DNA from: DATARH01 sp050246595
GTDB lineage: Bacteria; Pseudomonadota; Alphaproteobacteria; ATCC43930; CGMCC-115725
Length of the DNA: 64,000 nucleotides
Reading direction: 5' to 3'
Assembly (NCBI GenBank): GCA_050246595.1
Contig: JBFWVT010000004.1
Span: forward strand, 1 to 64,000
Positions 33,697 to 42,500 of the stretch are shown here, one piece after another; the stretch's first letter is position 1; each line of letters begins with the position of its first letter. Below the pieces are notes generated by a model, which saw only the letters and a program-made list of their open reading frames with translations, ran no database searches and was not told where the DNA came from. Made by a program: the position numbers and the translations under genes.

Positions 33697-34562
33697 TGAG
33701 CGCGAACCAGGCCTGCTTCCCGATCGCCGTCATGGCACGCGTGCTCGGCGTGTCGAAGGCCGGCTACTATGCCTGGCGCTGTCGCCCGCCCTCGGCGCAT
33801 GCCCGAGCGGATGAGGTGCTGCTGGCCCGGATCAAGACGGTACACATCAGCTCGCGGCAGGCTTATGGGGCACCGCGCGTCCATGCCGAACTGCGAGCTG
33901 CCGGCGAGCGGCACGGCCGTAAGCGGATTGCCCGGCTGATGCGCATGGCCGGTCTGGTCGGCGCCAGTCGCCGGCGCGGCGGCCCGGTCACGACGCAGCG
34001 CGACAAGCAGGCACGACCTGCGCCCGATCTGGTGGACCGCGACTTCCAGGCAGCCGGCCCGAACCAGCTATGGGTCGCCGACATCACCTACGTTCCGACC
34101 ATGGCGGGCTTCCTTTATCTCGCGGTCGTCCTGGATGTCTGGAGCCGCAGGGTGGTTGGCTGGGCGATGGCCAACCATCTGCGAGCCGAGCTGGTTCTCG
34201 ATGCCCTCAACATGGCCCTCGGCCAGCGTCGGCCGCGCGAGGTGATCCATCATTCCGATCAAGGCAGCCAATATACCTCGCTCGCTTTCGGCAAGCGCTG
34301 CAAGGAAGCCGGCGTGCGGCCCTCGATGGGCTCAGTCGGAGACGCTTACGACAACGCCCTGTGCGAGAGCTTCTTCGCCACCCTCGAATGTGAACTGCTC
34401 GAGCGGCGCCGCTTCGCTTCACAGATCGAGGCACGCATGGCCTGCTTCAGCTTTATCGAAGGCTTCTACAATCCCACCCGGCGACACTCAGCCCTGGGGT
34501 ACCGCTCGCCCATTTGCTACGAACAGGAGATGCAAACAGACCGACAGCCCGCCAGACCCTGA
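33693..34562 (+). CDS. IS3-family transposase OrfB (second element)
   Basis: The 289-residue product has the DDE core with LWVADITYVPT, VIHHSDQGSQYTS and ALCESFFATLECEL, followed by EGFYNPTRRHSALGYRSP, the typical C-terminus of the IS3 group. The start codon shown is TTG directly followed by ATG; translation probably occurs mainly as an OrfAB fusion by frameshifting over the 4-bp overlap. No damage is seen. Confidence 0.85.
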   Translation: MMSANQACFPIAVMARVLGVSKAGYYAWRCRPPSAHARADEVLLARIKTVHISSRQAYGAPRVHAELRAAGERHGRKRIARLMRMAGLVGASRRRGGPVTTQRDKQARPAPDLVDRDFQAAGPNQLWVADITYVPTMAGFLYLAVVLDVWSRRVVGWAMANHLRAELVLDALNMALGQRRPREVIHHSDQGSQYTSLAFGKRCKEAGVRPSMGSVGDAYDNALCESFFATLECELLERRRFASQIEARMACFSFIEGFYNPTRRHSALGYRSPICYEQEMQTDRQPARP

Positions 34563-34881
34563 ACCGTCCACAAAAACGGGGCAACTTCACAGCACCCGGT
34601 GATAGTTCACGAAGTGCCGCTCACGCATCAGCCCACAGATCCGCAGCAGGCTGGCCACTGTGCGCCTCCCCGGAGCGAGAAGGGCGCCAATCAGCAGCAC
34701 CTCGGCATGGCGCCAGCTCCGATAGTAAAACAGCGGCGCGAAGTGCAGGATGACCGTGGCGAAGCGGGATGGCAGGACCGGCATGGCGGCGTCTCTTGGC
34801 GGGGACACGCCAGCCAACGGCCAAATCGCTCCGCCACTCAATCCCGCCAGAAATGGCCAAAGTCGAGCTAAAGATAAACCG

Positions 34882-35355
34882 CTACTTCCAGGTCGGCATT
34901 TCAAATGCATGGTCGCTCTTATCGGTATGCCTGGGAGACAGGCATTTCGCATGATCGTGATCGGCCAGCACCTCGATGACCCGGCAATCCGCGATGCGGC
35001 CACCAATGCAGGCCTTGATCATGCGTTTGAGCTCGGTCCGCAAGGTCGAGAGCCGTGCGATGCGGTTCTCGATCTCGGCCAGATGCCGATGCGCAATTTG
35101 ATCGGCGGCGCTGCAAGTTTGCTCGGGATTATCGGTGAAGGCGAGCAATTCGCGGATATCGTCCAGCGAAAAGCCGAGCTCGCGGGCATGGCGAATGAAG
35201 GCCAGCCGCGCCGCGGTCTTCTCATTATAGAGCCGGCGCCCGCCTTCGGTGCGGTGCGGCGGGGGTAAGAGGCCGGCCTGCTCATACCAGCGGATGGTCT
35301 GGACGCTGCAGCCGCTGCTTTTGGCAAGGGCGCCGATCGGCTGCAAGGGGGCCAT
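34882..35355 (-). CDS. MerR-family metal regulator (CadR/ZntR/PbrR-like)
   Basis: Read from ATG 35355 the product has 157 residues: an HTH (IGALAKSSGCSVQTIRWYEQAGLL), the dimer helix and a metal loop with Cys at 81, 116, 124 and 138 plus a His/Asp-rich tail (ADHDHAKCL). The C116/C124 spacing with an additional C-terminal Cys resembles divalent-metal sensors such as ZntR and CadR rather than CueR. It diverges from a CDF transporter gene across a promoter with the 19-bp spacer typical of MerR control. An IS701-like element ends 14 bp past its stop without cutting it. Confidence 0.85.
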   Translation of the reverse strand: MAPLQPIGALAKSSGCSVQTIRWYEQAGLLPPPHRTEGGRRLYNEKTAARLAFIRHARELGFSLDDIRELLAFTDNPEQTCSAADQIAHRHLAEIENRIARLSTLRTELKRMIKACIGGRIADCRVIEVLADHDHAKCLSPRHTDKSDHAFEMPTWK

Positions 35356-35365
35356 TATTTTCTCC

Positions 35366-35396
35366 TTGTTCCTACAGTCGTTGTAGATTGTAGGAT
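35366..35396 (+). promoter_or_regulatory. MerR-type promoter for the CDF transporter
   Basis: A -35-like TTGTTC (35366-35371) and a -10-like TAGGAT (35391-35396) are separated by exactly 19 bp, the overlong spacing that MerR proteins untwist. The spacer contains CTACAGTCG and TTGTAGATTGTAG, a partly symmetric operator. It points to the gene at 35436. Confidence 0.6.
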
Positions 35397-35435
35397 AGGC
35401 TGACGACTCAAACAAGGGGGCTGCAAAGGCCAACG

Positions 35436-36074
35436 ATGACTGCATGCTGCTCGAATAATTGCGAACCCTTTGACGGCGCCTCGCCAGCCTATCGGCGGGT
35501 GCTGTGGATCGTCATCGCCCTCAATGCGGGCATGTTTCTCACCGAGACCGTGGCCGGTCACTTTGCGGCCTCGCAGGCGCTCAAGGCGGACGCGCTCGAT
35601 TTTCTGGCCGATGCGGCGACGTACGGCCTCAGCCTGGCCGTGATCGGCCGTCCATTGATCTGGCGCAGCCGGGCGGCTTTGCTCAAAGGCGCCAGCCTCG
35701 CGCTGATGGCGGTCTGGGTACTTGGCTCGACGGCCTGGCAGCTGCTTGTGCTCGGCCAGCCCGAAGCGCACGTCATGGGCGCCATTGGTTTGCTGGCGCT
35801 CGCGGTCAATATGACCGCTGTGCTGCTGCTCTTACGCTGGCGTGAGGGCGACGCGAATGTGCGATCGGTTTGGCTGTGCTCGCGCAATGATGCGATTGGT
35901 AATGTGGCGGTGATGCTGGCAGCGCTCGGCGTCTGGGGCACCGGTACCGGCTGGCCGGATCTTATCGTGGCCGCGATCATGGCCGGACTGTTTCTGGTCT
36001 CGTCCGTAAAGATTTTGCGGCAGGCCATGGCCGAAAGTGCCTCGCTTGCCGCTCCCCACCCGCGCGCGCTATAG
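35436..36074 (+). CDS. Short CDF-type cation efflux protein
   Basis: The 212-residue product has an N-terminal Cys-rich MTACCSNNCE and six membrane helices of the cation diffusion facilitator family, with FLTETVAGHFAASQALKADALDFLADA carrying the transport-site acidic residues and, in helix V, LCSRNDAIGN. It lacks the usual C-terminal cytoplasmic domain, as some Cd/Zn/Co exporters do. It is controlled by the divergent MerR-type gene. Substrate is likely Cd, Zn or Pb by regulator type. A small exported protein follows 9 bp later. Confidence 0.8.
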   Translation: MTACCSNNCEPFDGASPAYRRVLWIVIALNAGMFLTETVAGHFAASQALKADALDFLADAATYGLSLAVIGRPLIWRSRAALLKGASLALMAVWVLGSTAWQLLVLGQPEAHVMGAIGLLALAVNMTAVLLLLRWREGDANVRSVWLCSRNDAIGNVAVMLAALGVWGTGTGWPDLIVAAIMAGLFLVSSVKILRQAMAESASLAAPHPRAL

Positions 36075-36083
36075 GTAGGTGGA

Positions 36084-36470
36084 ATGATTCGGCGCCTTTT
36101 CACCTCTCGCGCGATTGCCCGTCTGGCGATTTGCCTGCTGGTCTTTGCCAGCCTGCAAGCCAGCCTTAGCGCGTCAGCTGCACAAGGCGCCCCCCGCTTC
36201 CTTGAACTCTCAGCGGCTCTCGAAAAAACGAGTGCGCCGCATGATCACGGCACGACCATTTGCCATTCCTGCCCGGACCATCTGTGTTTTGAGCAGCATG
36301 GCACGCTAGACCAGCCGTCTGGTCCGACGGCTTTGCTGGCCGCCGCCAGCATTATGACGATCGAACCCTGGCCGGCTTTCGAAGGCTGGGCGCATCCGCC
36401 GACCGCGCCGCCGCGATCGGAATTTATCCATTTCATCTCCCTTCCGCGTGCTCCTCCCGAACTGAGTTGA
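36084..36470 (+). CDS. DUF2946-like exported protein of the Czc region
   Basis: The 128-residue product has a signal peptide (AICLLVFASLQASLSASAAQ) and a mature part with HDHGTTICHSCPDHLCFEQH, rich in His and Cys, followed by Trp/Pro-rich sequence. Its layout resembles the two DUF2946-like genes of the copper island, although the end motif differs. A metal-binding periplasmic role is inferred. It lies 9 bp after the CDF gene and before the structured leader of the Czc operon. Confidence 0.6.
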   Translation: MIRRLFTSRAIARLAICLLVFASLQASLSASAAQGAPRFLELSAALEKTSAPHDHGTTICHSCPDHLCFEQHGTLDQPSGPTALLAAASIMTIEPWPAFEGWAHPPTAPPRSEFIHFISLPRAPPELS

Positions 36471-36509
36471 AGCCCTTGCGTGCCTTCGCGGCCTGCCGCG
36501 ATCGGTGCA

Positions 36510-36609
36510 AGGCATTCAATAGGTTCGAGCTCCGGGCCATTTAGGCCCGCTTCCCGATATCAGGCCGGCATGACCGGCGAGGCGGCTTAGCAGCCGCTGG
36601 GAAGTGCCT
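36510..36609 (+). ncRNA. Candidate structured leader RNA of the czc operon
   Basis: Nested stems can all form together: AGGCA (36510-36514) with TGCCT (36605-36609); CGGGCC (36533-36538) with GGCCCG (36544-36549); CTTCCC (36550-36555) with GGGAAG (36599-36604). The last encloses GCCGG/CCGGC (36564-36568, 36574-36578) and GCGGCT/AGCCGC (36582-36587, 36592-36597). The result is a multi-branched junction ending 14 bases before the ATG of the first czc gene, just ahead of the AGGAG site. It could be a regulatory RNA. It does not match a riboswitch I know. Confidence 0.4.
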
Positions 36610-36623
36610 CAGAGGAGACGCAC

Positions 36624-37019
36624 ATGCGTTTTATGCCCGCTGCCTTTGCCCTTGTTTTGGGCCTGTCGCTGACGGCCGGTTTTGCCCAGGCGGGAGGACA
36701 AGGCCATCCACATCATGGTGGCCAAACGCGGATTATCGGTACTTATGAAGTGGAGCTCGTCGCCAAAGGCGCCGAGGTCACGCTCTTCGTTCTCGATGAT
36801 AAGGATCAGAAGGTCGATGCCTCAGTCTTGAGCGGCTCGGCCGAAGTGCTGGCTAAGGGCAATGAGCGCAAGACGGTTGAGCTCAAGCCCGCCGGCGACA
36901 ACAAGCTTGCGGCGCCGATCAATTTCCGGGTCGAGGGCAAGTTTCGCGCAACCGTGACGCTGCGGAATGCGCAAGGTGAGGTGGGCAAGGGCCGATACGC
37001 CGTTGACATGAGCCCGTGA
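36624..37019 (+). CDS. Small periplasmic protein at the head of the czc operon
   Basis: The 131-residue product has a signal peptide (AAFALVLGLSLTAGFAQA) and a His-rich start of the mature part (GGQGHPHHGGQT), then a beta-strand-rich domain (TYEVELVAKGAEVTLFVLDD, then FRVEGKFRATVTLRN). It overlaps the czcC start by 4 bp (ATGA-type overlap at 37016-37019). Similar small proteins precede czc-type operons in alphaproteobacteria, to my recollection without an assigned role. Periplasmic metal binding through the His cluster is plausible. AGGAG precedes the ATG. Confidence 0.7.
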   Translation: MRFMPAAFALVLGLSLTAGFAQAGGQGHPHHGGQTRIIGTYEVELVAKGAEVTLFVLDDKDQKVDASVLSGSAEVLAKGNERKTVELKPAGDNKLAAPINFRVEGKFRATVTLRNAQGEVGKGRYAVDMSP

Positions 37020-38323
37020 GTGGGTGGCTTCAGCTTGTCGGCCTGATTGCCGGCCTGGTTCTGCTGGCGGCAGTCTATCCGGTGCCGGCCAATGCGCAGA
37101 ATAGGCCGGCAAGTGCGGACGGCTCGTCGATCCGGTCGCTTGATCAGGCGATCGCCCTGGCGCTGGCGCAATCGCCGGCGCTGCGGGCGGCGGAAGCGCG
37201 GCGCGATGCGAGCCGTGGTGAACGGCGGCAAGCCGGCATGCGCCCCAATCCCGAACTCGCGGTTGAGGGAGAAAATTTCGCGGGCTCCGGTCCTTACCGG
37301 GGCGTGCGCTCGCTCGAAGCAACCGTGGGCGTGGGTCAGCGGATCGAGCTTGGCGGCAAATGGACCGCCCGCGTGTCCGTCGCAGATGCCGGTATTGCCG
37401 TAAGCGAAAGCGAGTATCAGGCGGCACGCCTCGATGTGATCCGGGATGTGACCAAGGCCTATGCCGAAGCTGTCGCCGCACGCCGTGCAATAGAGGTCGA
37501 AGCCGAAAGGATGCGGCTTGCGGACGAAGTGCTGCGGGTGGTCCGCGCGCGCGTTGAGGGCGGCAAGGAGCCGCTGGTGCAGGTGCGCCGGGCCGAAATC
37601 ACTCGCTCGCGGGCAACGCTGGCGATCGAGAAGGCGCGCCGCGAAGCCGAGATTGCCCGCCGTTCGCTCGCCACCTTGCTGGGGGTCGAGCGCGTCGAAA
37701 TTGCGCCCGACAATGCCTGGTTCGAAGCCATCGGACCGGCGCCCGCAGGACGTCAGCCGATTGGGGCGGATGCAGTAGCCGCAAACCCGGACCTTGCGCG
37801 TTGGGAGGCGCAGATTGCGCGCAGCCGGGCTGGGCTTGAGGTCGAAAAAGCGGGTGCCGTTCCGGATGTAACGGTTGGCGCGGCAGCCCGGCGCTTTCAG
37901 GACACGCGCGACAGCGCGGTCGTTGTGACCTTGTCCGTGCCGATCCCGGTGCTCAACCGCAATCAGGGTGCGATCGAGCGGGCCGGCAGCGAATTGGTCC
38001 GCACCGAAGTTGAGGCGCGGCAGGCGCGGCTGACGCTGGAAGCTTCGGTTGCCGATGCCGAGGAACGGCTGATCACCGCCTGGCGCGAGGCCGACACGCT
38101 GCGGCGCACGGTGTTGCCGGCCGCCCGGCAGGCTTTCGGCTTCGCCCGCGAAGGCTATCAGGCGGGGAAATTCGCCTTCCTTGATGTGCTGGAGGCCGAG
38201 CGCACGCTGTTCGATACGCGCGCGCAGCTCAATGACGCGCTGAAAGAAGTTCACGCGCGGCGCGCCGATCTAAATCGCCTGACCGGCCGCTTCGCCTCCG
38301 GCGCAATCGGAGGCGCCCGATGA
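37016..38323 (+). CDS. czcC: CzcC-type outer-membrane efflux channel
   Basis: The 435-residue product has a signal peptide and the two-repeat TolC/CzcC layout: SLDQAIALALAQSPALRAAEARRDASRGE at the start of the first repeat and NPELAVEGENFAGSG with LGGKWTARVSVADAG typical of CzcC. The second repeat includes VPIPVLNRNQGAIERA. It forms the outer-membrane tube of the efflux complex with the next two genes. It overlaps its neighbours by 4 bp on both sides, so the operon is tightly coupled. It may also serve the CusBA pump, which has no channel gene of its own here. Confidence 0.85.
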   Translation: MSGWLQLVGLIAGLVLLAAVYPVPANAQNRPASADGSSIRSLDQAIALALAQSPALRAAEARRDASRGERRQAGMRPNPELAVEGENFAGSGPYRGVRSLEATVGVGQRIELGGKWTARVSVADAGIAVSESEYQAARLDVIRDVTKAYAEAVAARRAIEVEAERMRLADEVLRVVRARVEGGKEPLVQVRRAEITRSRATLAIEKARREAEIARRSLATLLGVERVEIAPDNAWFEAIGPAPAGRQPIGADAVAANPDLARWEAQIARSRAGLEVEKAGAVPDVTVGAAARRFQDTRDSAVVVTLSVPIPVLNRNQGAIERAGSELVRTEVEARQARLTLEASVADAEERLITAWREADTLRRTVLPAARQAFGFAREGYQAGKFAFLDVLEAERTLFDTRAQLNDALKEVHARRADLNRLTGRFASGAIGGAR

Positions 38324-39558
38324 TGCGCCGCCTTGCGCTCCTCCTTGCCGGCGCCGTCCTTGCGCTCGCTCTGCTGGTCTTTGTGCCGGGTCTTCATGGC
38401 TGGCTGCGCCAGCAAGCCGGCCTGGCTCCGGCTACGTCAGCGACAGGCGAAAAAGGTCATGGCGACGAACATGCGCCTGGCGAGAGCGAACATGAGAATC
38501 CGCTGAAGCTGACGGAGGAGCAAATTGCGGCCGCCGGCATCAAGATTGCGCCCGCGCAAGGCGGATCGATTGGCCGCCTCGTGACGGCGCCGGCCACGAT
38601 CGCCGCCGATATCGACCGGCTCAATCAGGTCACGGCCAAGATCGCCGGCACCATCGCCGAACTGAAGGTCAAGCTTGGCGACCAGGTCACGGCAGGGCAG
38701 GTGCTCGCCACGATCGAAAGCCGCGAGATCGCTGAGGCGAAAAGCGAATTCCTGGCCGCGGCACGTGGGGAGGAGCTGGCGCGCATTACCTTGCAACGCG
38801 AAAGCACGCTTTGGCAGAAGCGCGTCACCGCCGAGCAGGATGTTATCAAGGCCCGCGCCGATGCTGACGAGGCGCGCATCAAGCTCGAACTCGCCCGCCA
38901 GAAATTGTCGGCGCTTGGTCTTGGCGATCAGGAAATTGCGGCGCTATCGAAAGGACGGACGGAGCTCGCCTCCTTGCGCCTGCGCGAAGTGCGCGCACCG
39001 ATGGCCGGCCGCATTATCGAACAACAGGCGGTGCTTGGCGCCCCTGTGGGTCCGGATACCAAACTCTTCACCGTCGCCGATCTCGCAACCGTATGGGTCG
39101 AGATGGCGGTGCCGACCGGTGATCTACCCTCCGTCAAAGAGGGCCAGACCATTGCGGTCACCGGGGCAGGAGGCGAGAGGGCGGAAGCAAAAATCATTTT
39201 TGTCAGCCCGGTGATCGATCCGGAAACCCGCTCGGCCCGCGCGGTCGCCCGGCTTGCCAATCCGCAGCAAAGCTGGCGGCCCGGCAGCTTTGTCACCGCG
39301 TCGATCGCTTCGGACGCGCAGACGGTCGATTTGCTGGTCCCGCGCGAGGCGCTGCAAACGATCGATAACGAACAGGTCGTGTTCGTACGCACGCCGGACG
39401 GGTTCGAAAAACGCGAGGTGGTGCTGGGCCGCGGCAATGAGCAGGCGGTCGAAATTGTCTTCGGGCTCGATCCCGGCGAGCAAATCGCGGTCGCCAACAG
39501 CTTCACGCTGAAGGCGCAGTTGGCGAAGGCCGAAGCCGAACATTCGCATTCTCATTGA
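38320..39558 (+). CDS. czcB: CzcB-type periplasmic adaptor
   Basis: The 412-residue product has a membrane anchor (LLLAGAVLALALLVFVPGL), a His/Glu-rich segment (GHGDEHAPGESEHENP) and the adaptor fold: a barrel-sandwich half KIAGTIAELKVKLGDQV, a helical hairpin, and the beta-barrel with GAPVGPDTKLFTVADL. The C-terminus is His-rich (EHSHSH). It links CzcA to CzcC. Its start overlaps czcC (ATGA) and the pump gene follows 10 bp later. The His patches fit divalent metals such as Zn, Co or Cd rather than Cu(I). Confidence 0.85.
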   Translation: MMRRLALLLAGAVLALALLVFVPGLHGWLRQQAGLAPATSATGEKGHGDEHAPGESEHENPLKLTEEQIAAAGIKIAPAQGGSIGRLVTAPATIAADIDRLNQVTAKIAGTIAELKVKLGDQVTAGQVLATIESREIAEAKSEFLAAARGEELARITLQRESTLWQKRVTAEQDVIKARADADEARIKLELARQKLSALGLGDQEIAALSKGRTELASLRLREVRAPMAGRIIEQQAVLGAPVGPDTKLFTVADLATVWVEMAVPTGDLPSVKEGQTIAVTGAGGERAEAKIIFVSPVIDPETRSARAVARLANPQQSWRPGSFVTASIASDAQTVDLLVPREALQTIDNEQVVFVRTPDGFEKREVVLGRGNEQAVEIVFGLDPGEQIAVANSFTLKAQLAKAEAEHSHSH

Positions 39559-39568
39559 GGGGCGGGGC

Positions 39569-42500
39569 ATGATCGAACGCATCCTCGCTTTCTCGGTCGC
39601 ACAGCGCTGGCTTGTCGTGTTGCTGACCGCGGCCGCCGCCGGCTTTGGCATCTGGTCGCTGCAGCATCTGCCGATCGATGCGGTACCCGACATCACCAAC
39701 AATCAGGTCCAGATCAACACGGTGGCGCCCGCGCTCTCGCCCTTCGAGATCGAAAAGCAGGTGACTTTTCCGATCGAGACGGCGCTGACCGGCATGCCGG
39801 GGCTGGAATCGACACGCTCGCTGTCGCGCAACGGCTTCAGCCAGGTTACGGCGATTTTCGGCGAGACGGTCGATGTGTATTTCGCGCGCCAGCAGGTCAT
39901 GGAGCGGCTGGCGGAAGCCAAAGAAAACCTGCCGCCCGGCGCTGATCCGAAAATGGGCCCGATCGCGACCGGTCTGGGCGAGGTCTATATGTGGGTGGTC
40001 GAGTATCTGCCGCCCGCCGAGCGCAAGCCGGCAAAAGACGGCCAGCCCGGTTTTCAGAGTGACGGCAGCTATCTGACGCCGGAAGGGCAGCGCCTTACCA
40101 ATGATCTCGAACGCGCCGCCTATCTGCGCACCGTCCAGGATTGGATCATCCGCCCGCAAATGAAGGGCGTGAAGGGCGTCGCCGGCATCGATGCGATCGG
40201 CGGCTATATCAAGCACTACCAGGTGCAGCCTGACCCGGTGAAGCTGGTCGGGCTCGGCCTTTCGTTCGGCGATGTCGTCGAGGCGTTGGAAAAGAACAAT
40301 GCCAGCCTCGGCGCCGGTTATCTCGAACGCAATGGCGAGGGCGTGGTCGTGCGGGTCGATGGCCGTATCAACCGCATGGCGGATATCGGCCGCGTCGTCA
40401 TCACCACCCGCGAAGGCGTGCCGGTGCGCCTGCAGGATGTCGCCCAGATCGGCATCGGGCGCGAGCTGCGCAGCGGCAGCGCGAGCTCGAACGGGCAGGA
40501 GGTGGTGGTCGGCACGGCCTTGATGCTGATCGGCGGCAACAGCCGCACGGTCGCGGCCGCGGTCGACGCAAAGATGCAGGAAATCGTGCGCACCCTGCCG
40601 CCGGATGTACGCGCCAAAACGGTGCTCAATCGCACCAAGCTGGTCGACGCCACGATTGAGACCGTCGGCAAGAACCTGGCCGAGGGTGCGCTGCTCGTCA
40701 TTGCCGTGCTGTTTCTGTTGCTCGGCAATATGCGCGCCGCGCTGATCACGGCCGCCGTCATCCCGATCACCATGCTGCTGACGGCAAGCGGCATGCTGGA
40801 AGGCAAGATCAGCGCCAATCTGATGAGCCTTGGCGCGCTCGATTTTGGTCTGATTGTCGATGGGGCGGTGATCATTGCCGAGAACTGCCTGCGGCGCCTC
40901 GGCGAAAAACAGCATCAGCTTGGGCGCATCCTGACGCTGGACGAGCGCCTCAGCGAAGTGACCGTGGCGGCCAAGGAGATGATCAAGCCGTCCGTCTACG
41001 GGCAGGCGATCATCATCCTCGTCTATCTGCCGATGCTCACTTTCACCGGCGTCGAAGGGAAGATGTTCGAGCCGATGGCGCTCACGGTTGTCATCGCGCT
41101 CGCGGCGGCCTTCCTGCTGTCGCTGACCTTCGTCCCGGCCATGATCGCGATCGCCGTCAGTGGCCGCGTGACCGAAAAGGAAAACCGTCTCGTCACCTCG
41201 ATGAAGAACGGCTATGCGCCGATCCTGCGCCGGGCCATGCAAAACCCGGTCCCGGTAATCCTCGGCGCGACGGCTTTCTTCCTCTTGTGCCTGTTGCTGT
41301 TTGCGCGGCTCGGGCAGGAATTCATACCGACGCTCGATGAGAAAGACATCGCGATGCATGCGATGCGCATTCCTTCAACCGGCCTCACCCAATCGCAGGA
41401 AATGCAGTTTGCGGTCGAGCGCACGGTCAGCGGTTTCAAGGAGGTGGCCTTTGCCTTCTCCAAAACCGGCACGGCCGAGATGGCATCAGACCCGATGCCG
41501 CCGAATGTCTCGGACACTTTCATCATTCTGAAGCCGCAGGAGGAATGGCCGGACCCCGATCTGCCGAAGGGTGAGCTGATCGAACAGATTCAAGCAGCGG
41601 TCGCGAAACTGCCGGGCAATGCCTACGAGTTCACGCAACCGATCCAGATGCGCTTCAACGAGCTGATTGCGGGCGTGCGTTCGGATTTGGCGGTCAAGGT
41701 CTATGGCGATGAATTCGAGCCGATGCTGCAGGTGGCGAACCGGATCGCCGGCGTGCTGCGCGGCATCGAGGGCGCTTCGGATGTACGGGTCGAGCAGGTC
41801 ACCGGCCTGCCGTTTCTTGACATCAAACTGAATCTGGAAGCCGCGGCGCGGCGCGGCCTCAGCGTTGCCGCCATTCAGGATGTGATCGGTGTTGCGGTTG
41901 GCGGCCGTGAGGCGGGCTTTGTGTTCGAGGGCGATCGGCGCTTTCCGATCGTGGTGCGTCTGCCCGATGCGGTGCGCTCGGATATCGAGGCGCTGCGCAA
42001 CCTGCCGATCCCGCTTCCCCATGAGGCTCGAACAGGCGATGCCGCGCGGGCGGCGACGGTCCCGCTCAAGGAAATCGCCACGCCCACCTTTACTGAGGGG
42101 CCGAACCAGGTCAGCCGGGAAAATGGCAAACGGCGCATCGTCGTGCAGGCCAATGCGCGCGGCCGGGATATCGGCTCACTGGTCGCCGAAGCGCAGGAAA
42201 AAATCGCGCAGCAGGTGCCGATAGCGCCCGGCTACTGGCTCGATTGGGGCGGCCAGTTCGAAAATCTGACGGCTGCCCGGCAGCGGCTGATGTTCGTTGT
42301 GCCGGCCTGCTTCGCCTTGATCTTCCTGCTGCTGTACTCGGCGCTCGGCTCGCCGCGCGATGCGCTGCTGGTCTTTAGCGGCGTGCCGCTGGCACTCACC
42401 GGCGGCATCCTCGCGCTATGGCTGCGCGGCATGCCCTTTTCGATCTCGGCAGCTGTCGGCTTTATCGCGCTGTCGGGCGTGGCCGTGCTCAATGGCCTCG

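Larger units (their letters stand above)
33307..34589 (+). mobile_element. IS3-family insertion sequence (second, different copy)
   Basis: Inverted ends begin TGAAGTTGCCCCG (33307-33319; reversed at 34577-34589). A 4-bp target duplication CAGC is intact at 33303-33306 and 34590-34593. The two genes inside are intact, so this is a recent insertion. It is a different IS from the one at 12.6-14 kb. Confidence 0.85.
32145..34784 (-). pseudogene. IS701-family transposase, split in two by IS3
   Basis: The 5' part (34784 back to 34590) encodes MPVLPSRFATVILHF through FVNYHRVL. The 3' part (33306 to 32145) resumes with NRAAWNPLLAS and runs to the stop. Removing the IS3 element and one CAGC duplication rejoins NYHRVL to NRAAWN exactly in frame. 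The DDE residues lie in GLDDTIERRRG, VADSSFAAL and the late QLETTFQETR segment. The element can no longer make its own transposase. Confidence 0.8.
32130..34867 (-). mobile_element. IS701-like element interrupted by an IS3-family element
   Basis: Inverted ends share the 15-mer CTCGACTTTGGCCAT (32131-32145, and reversed at 34853-34867). CTAA flanks both ends (32126-32129 and 34868-34871), matching the YTAR target that IS701 elements duplicate. The single transposase gene is split by an IS3 element at 33307-34589. The right end lies 14 bp from the stop of the MerR-type gene. Confidence 0.75.

Noticed and set aside
36501..36623. Cobalamin or known Ni/Co riboswitch in the czc leader
   Set aside because: The cobalamin box and the conserved junction bases of known metal riboswitches could not be found; only the fold is supported.
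36806..38254. 482-residue minus-strand frame opposite czcC
   Set aside because: Shadow of the TolC-type gene, no ribosome binding site or protein signature.
39503..41359. 618-residue minus-strand frame opposite czcA
   Set aside because: Antisense shadow of a certain RND pump; His/Asp/Arg-rich without domains.
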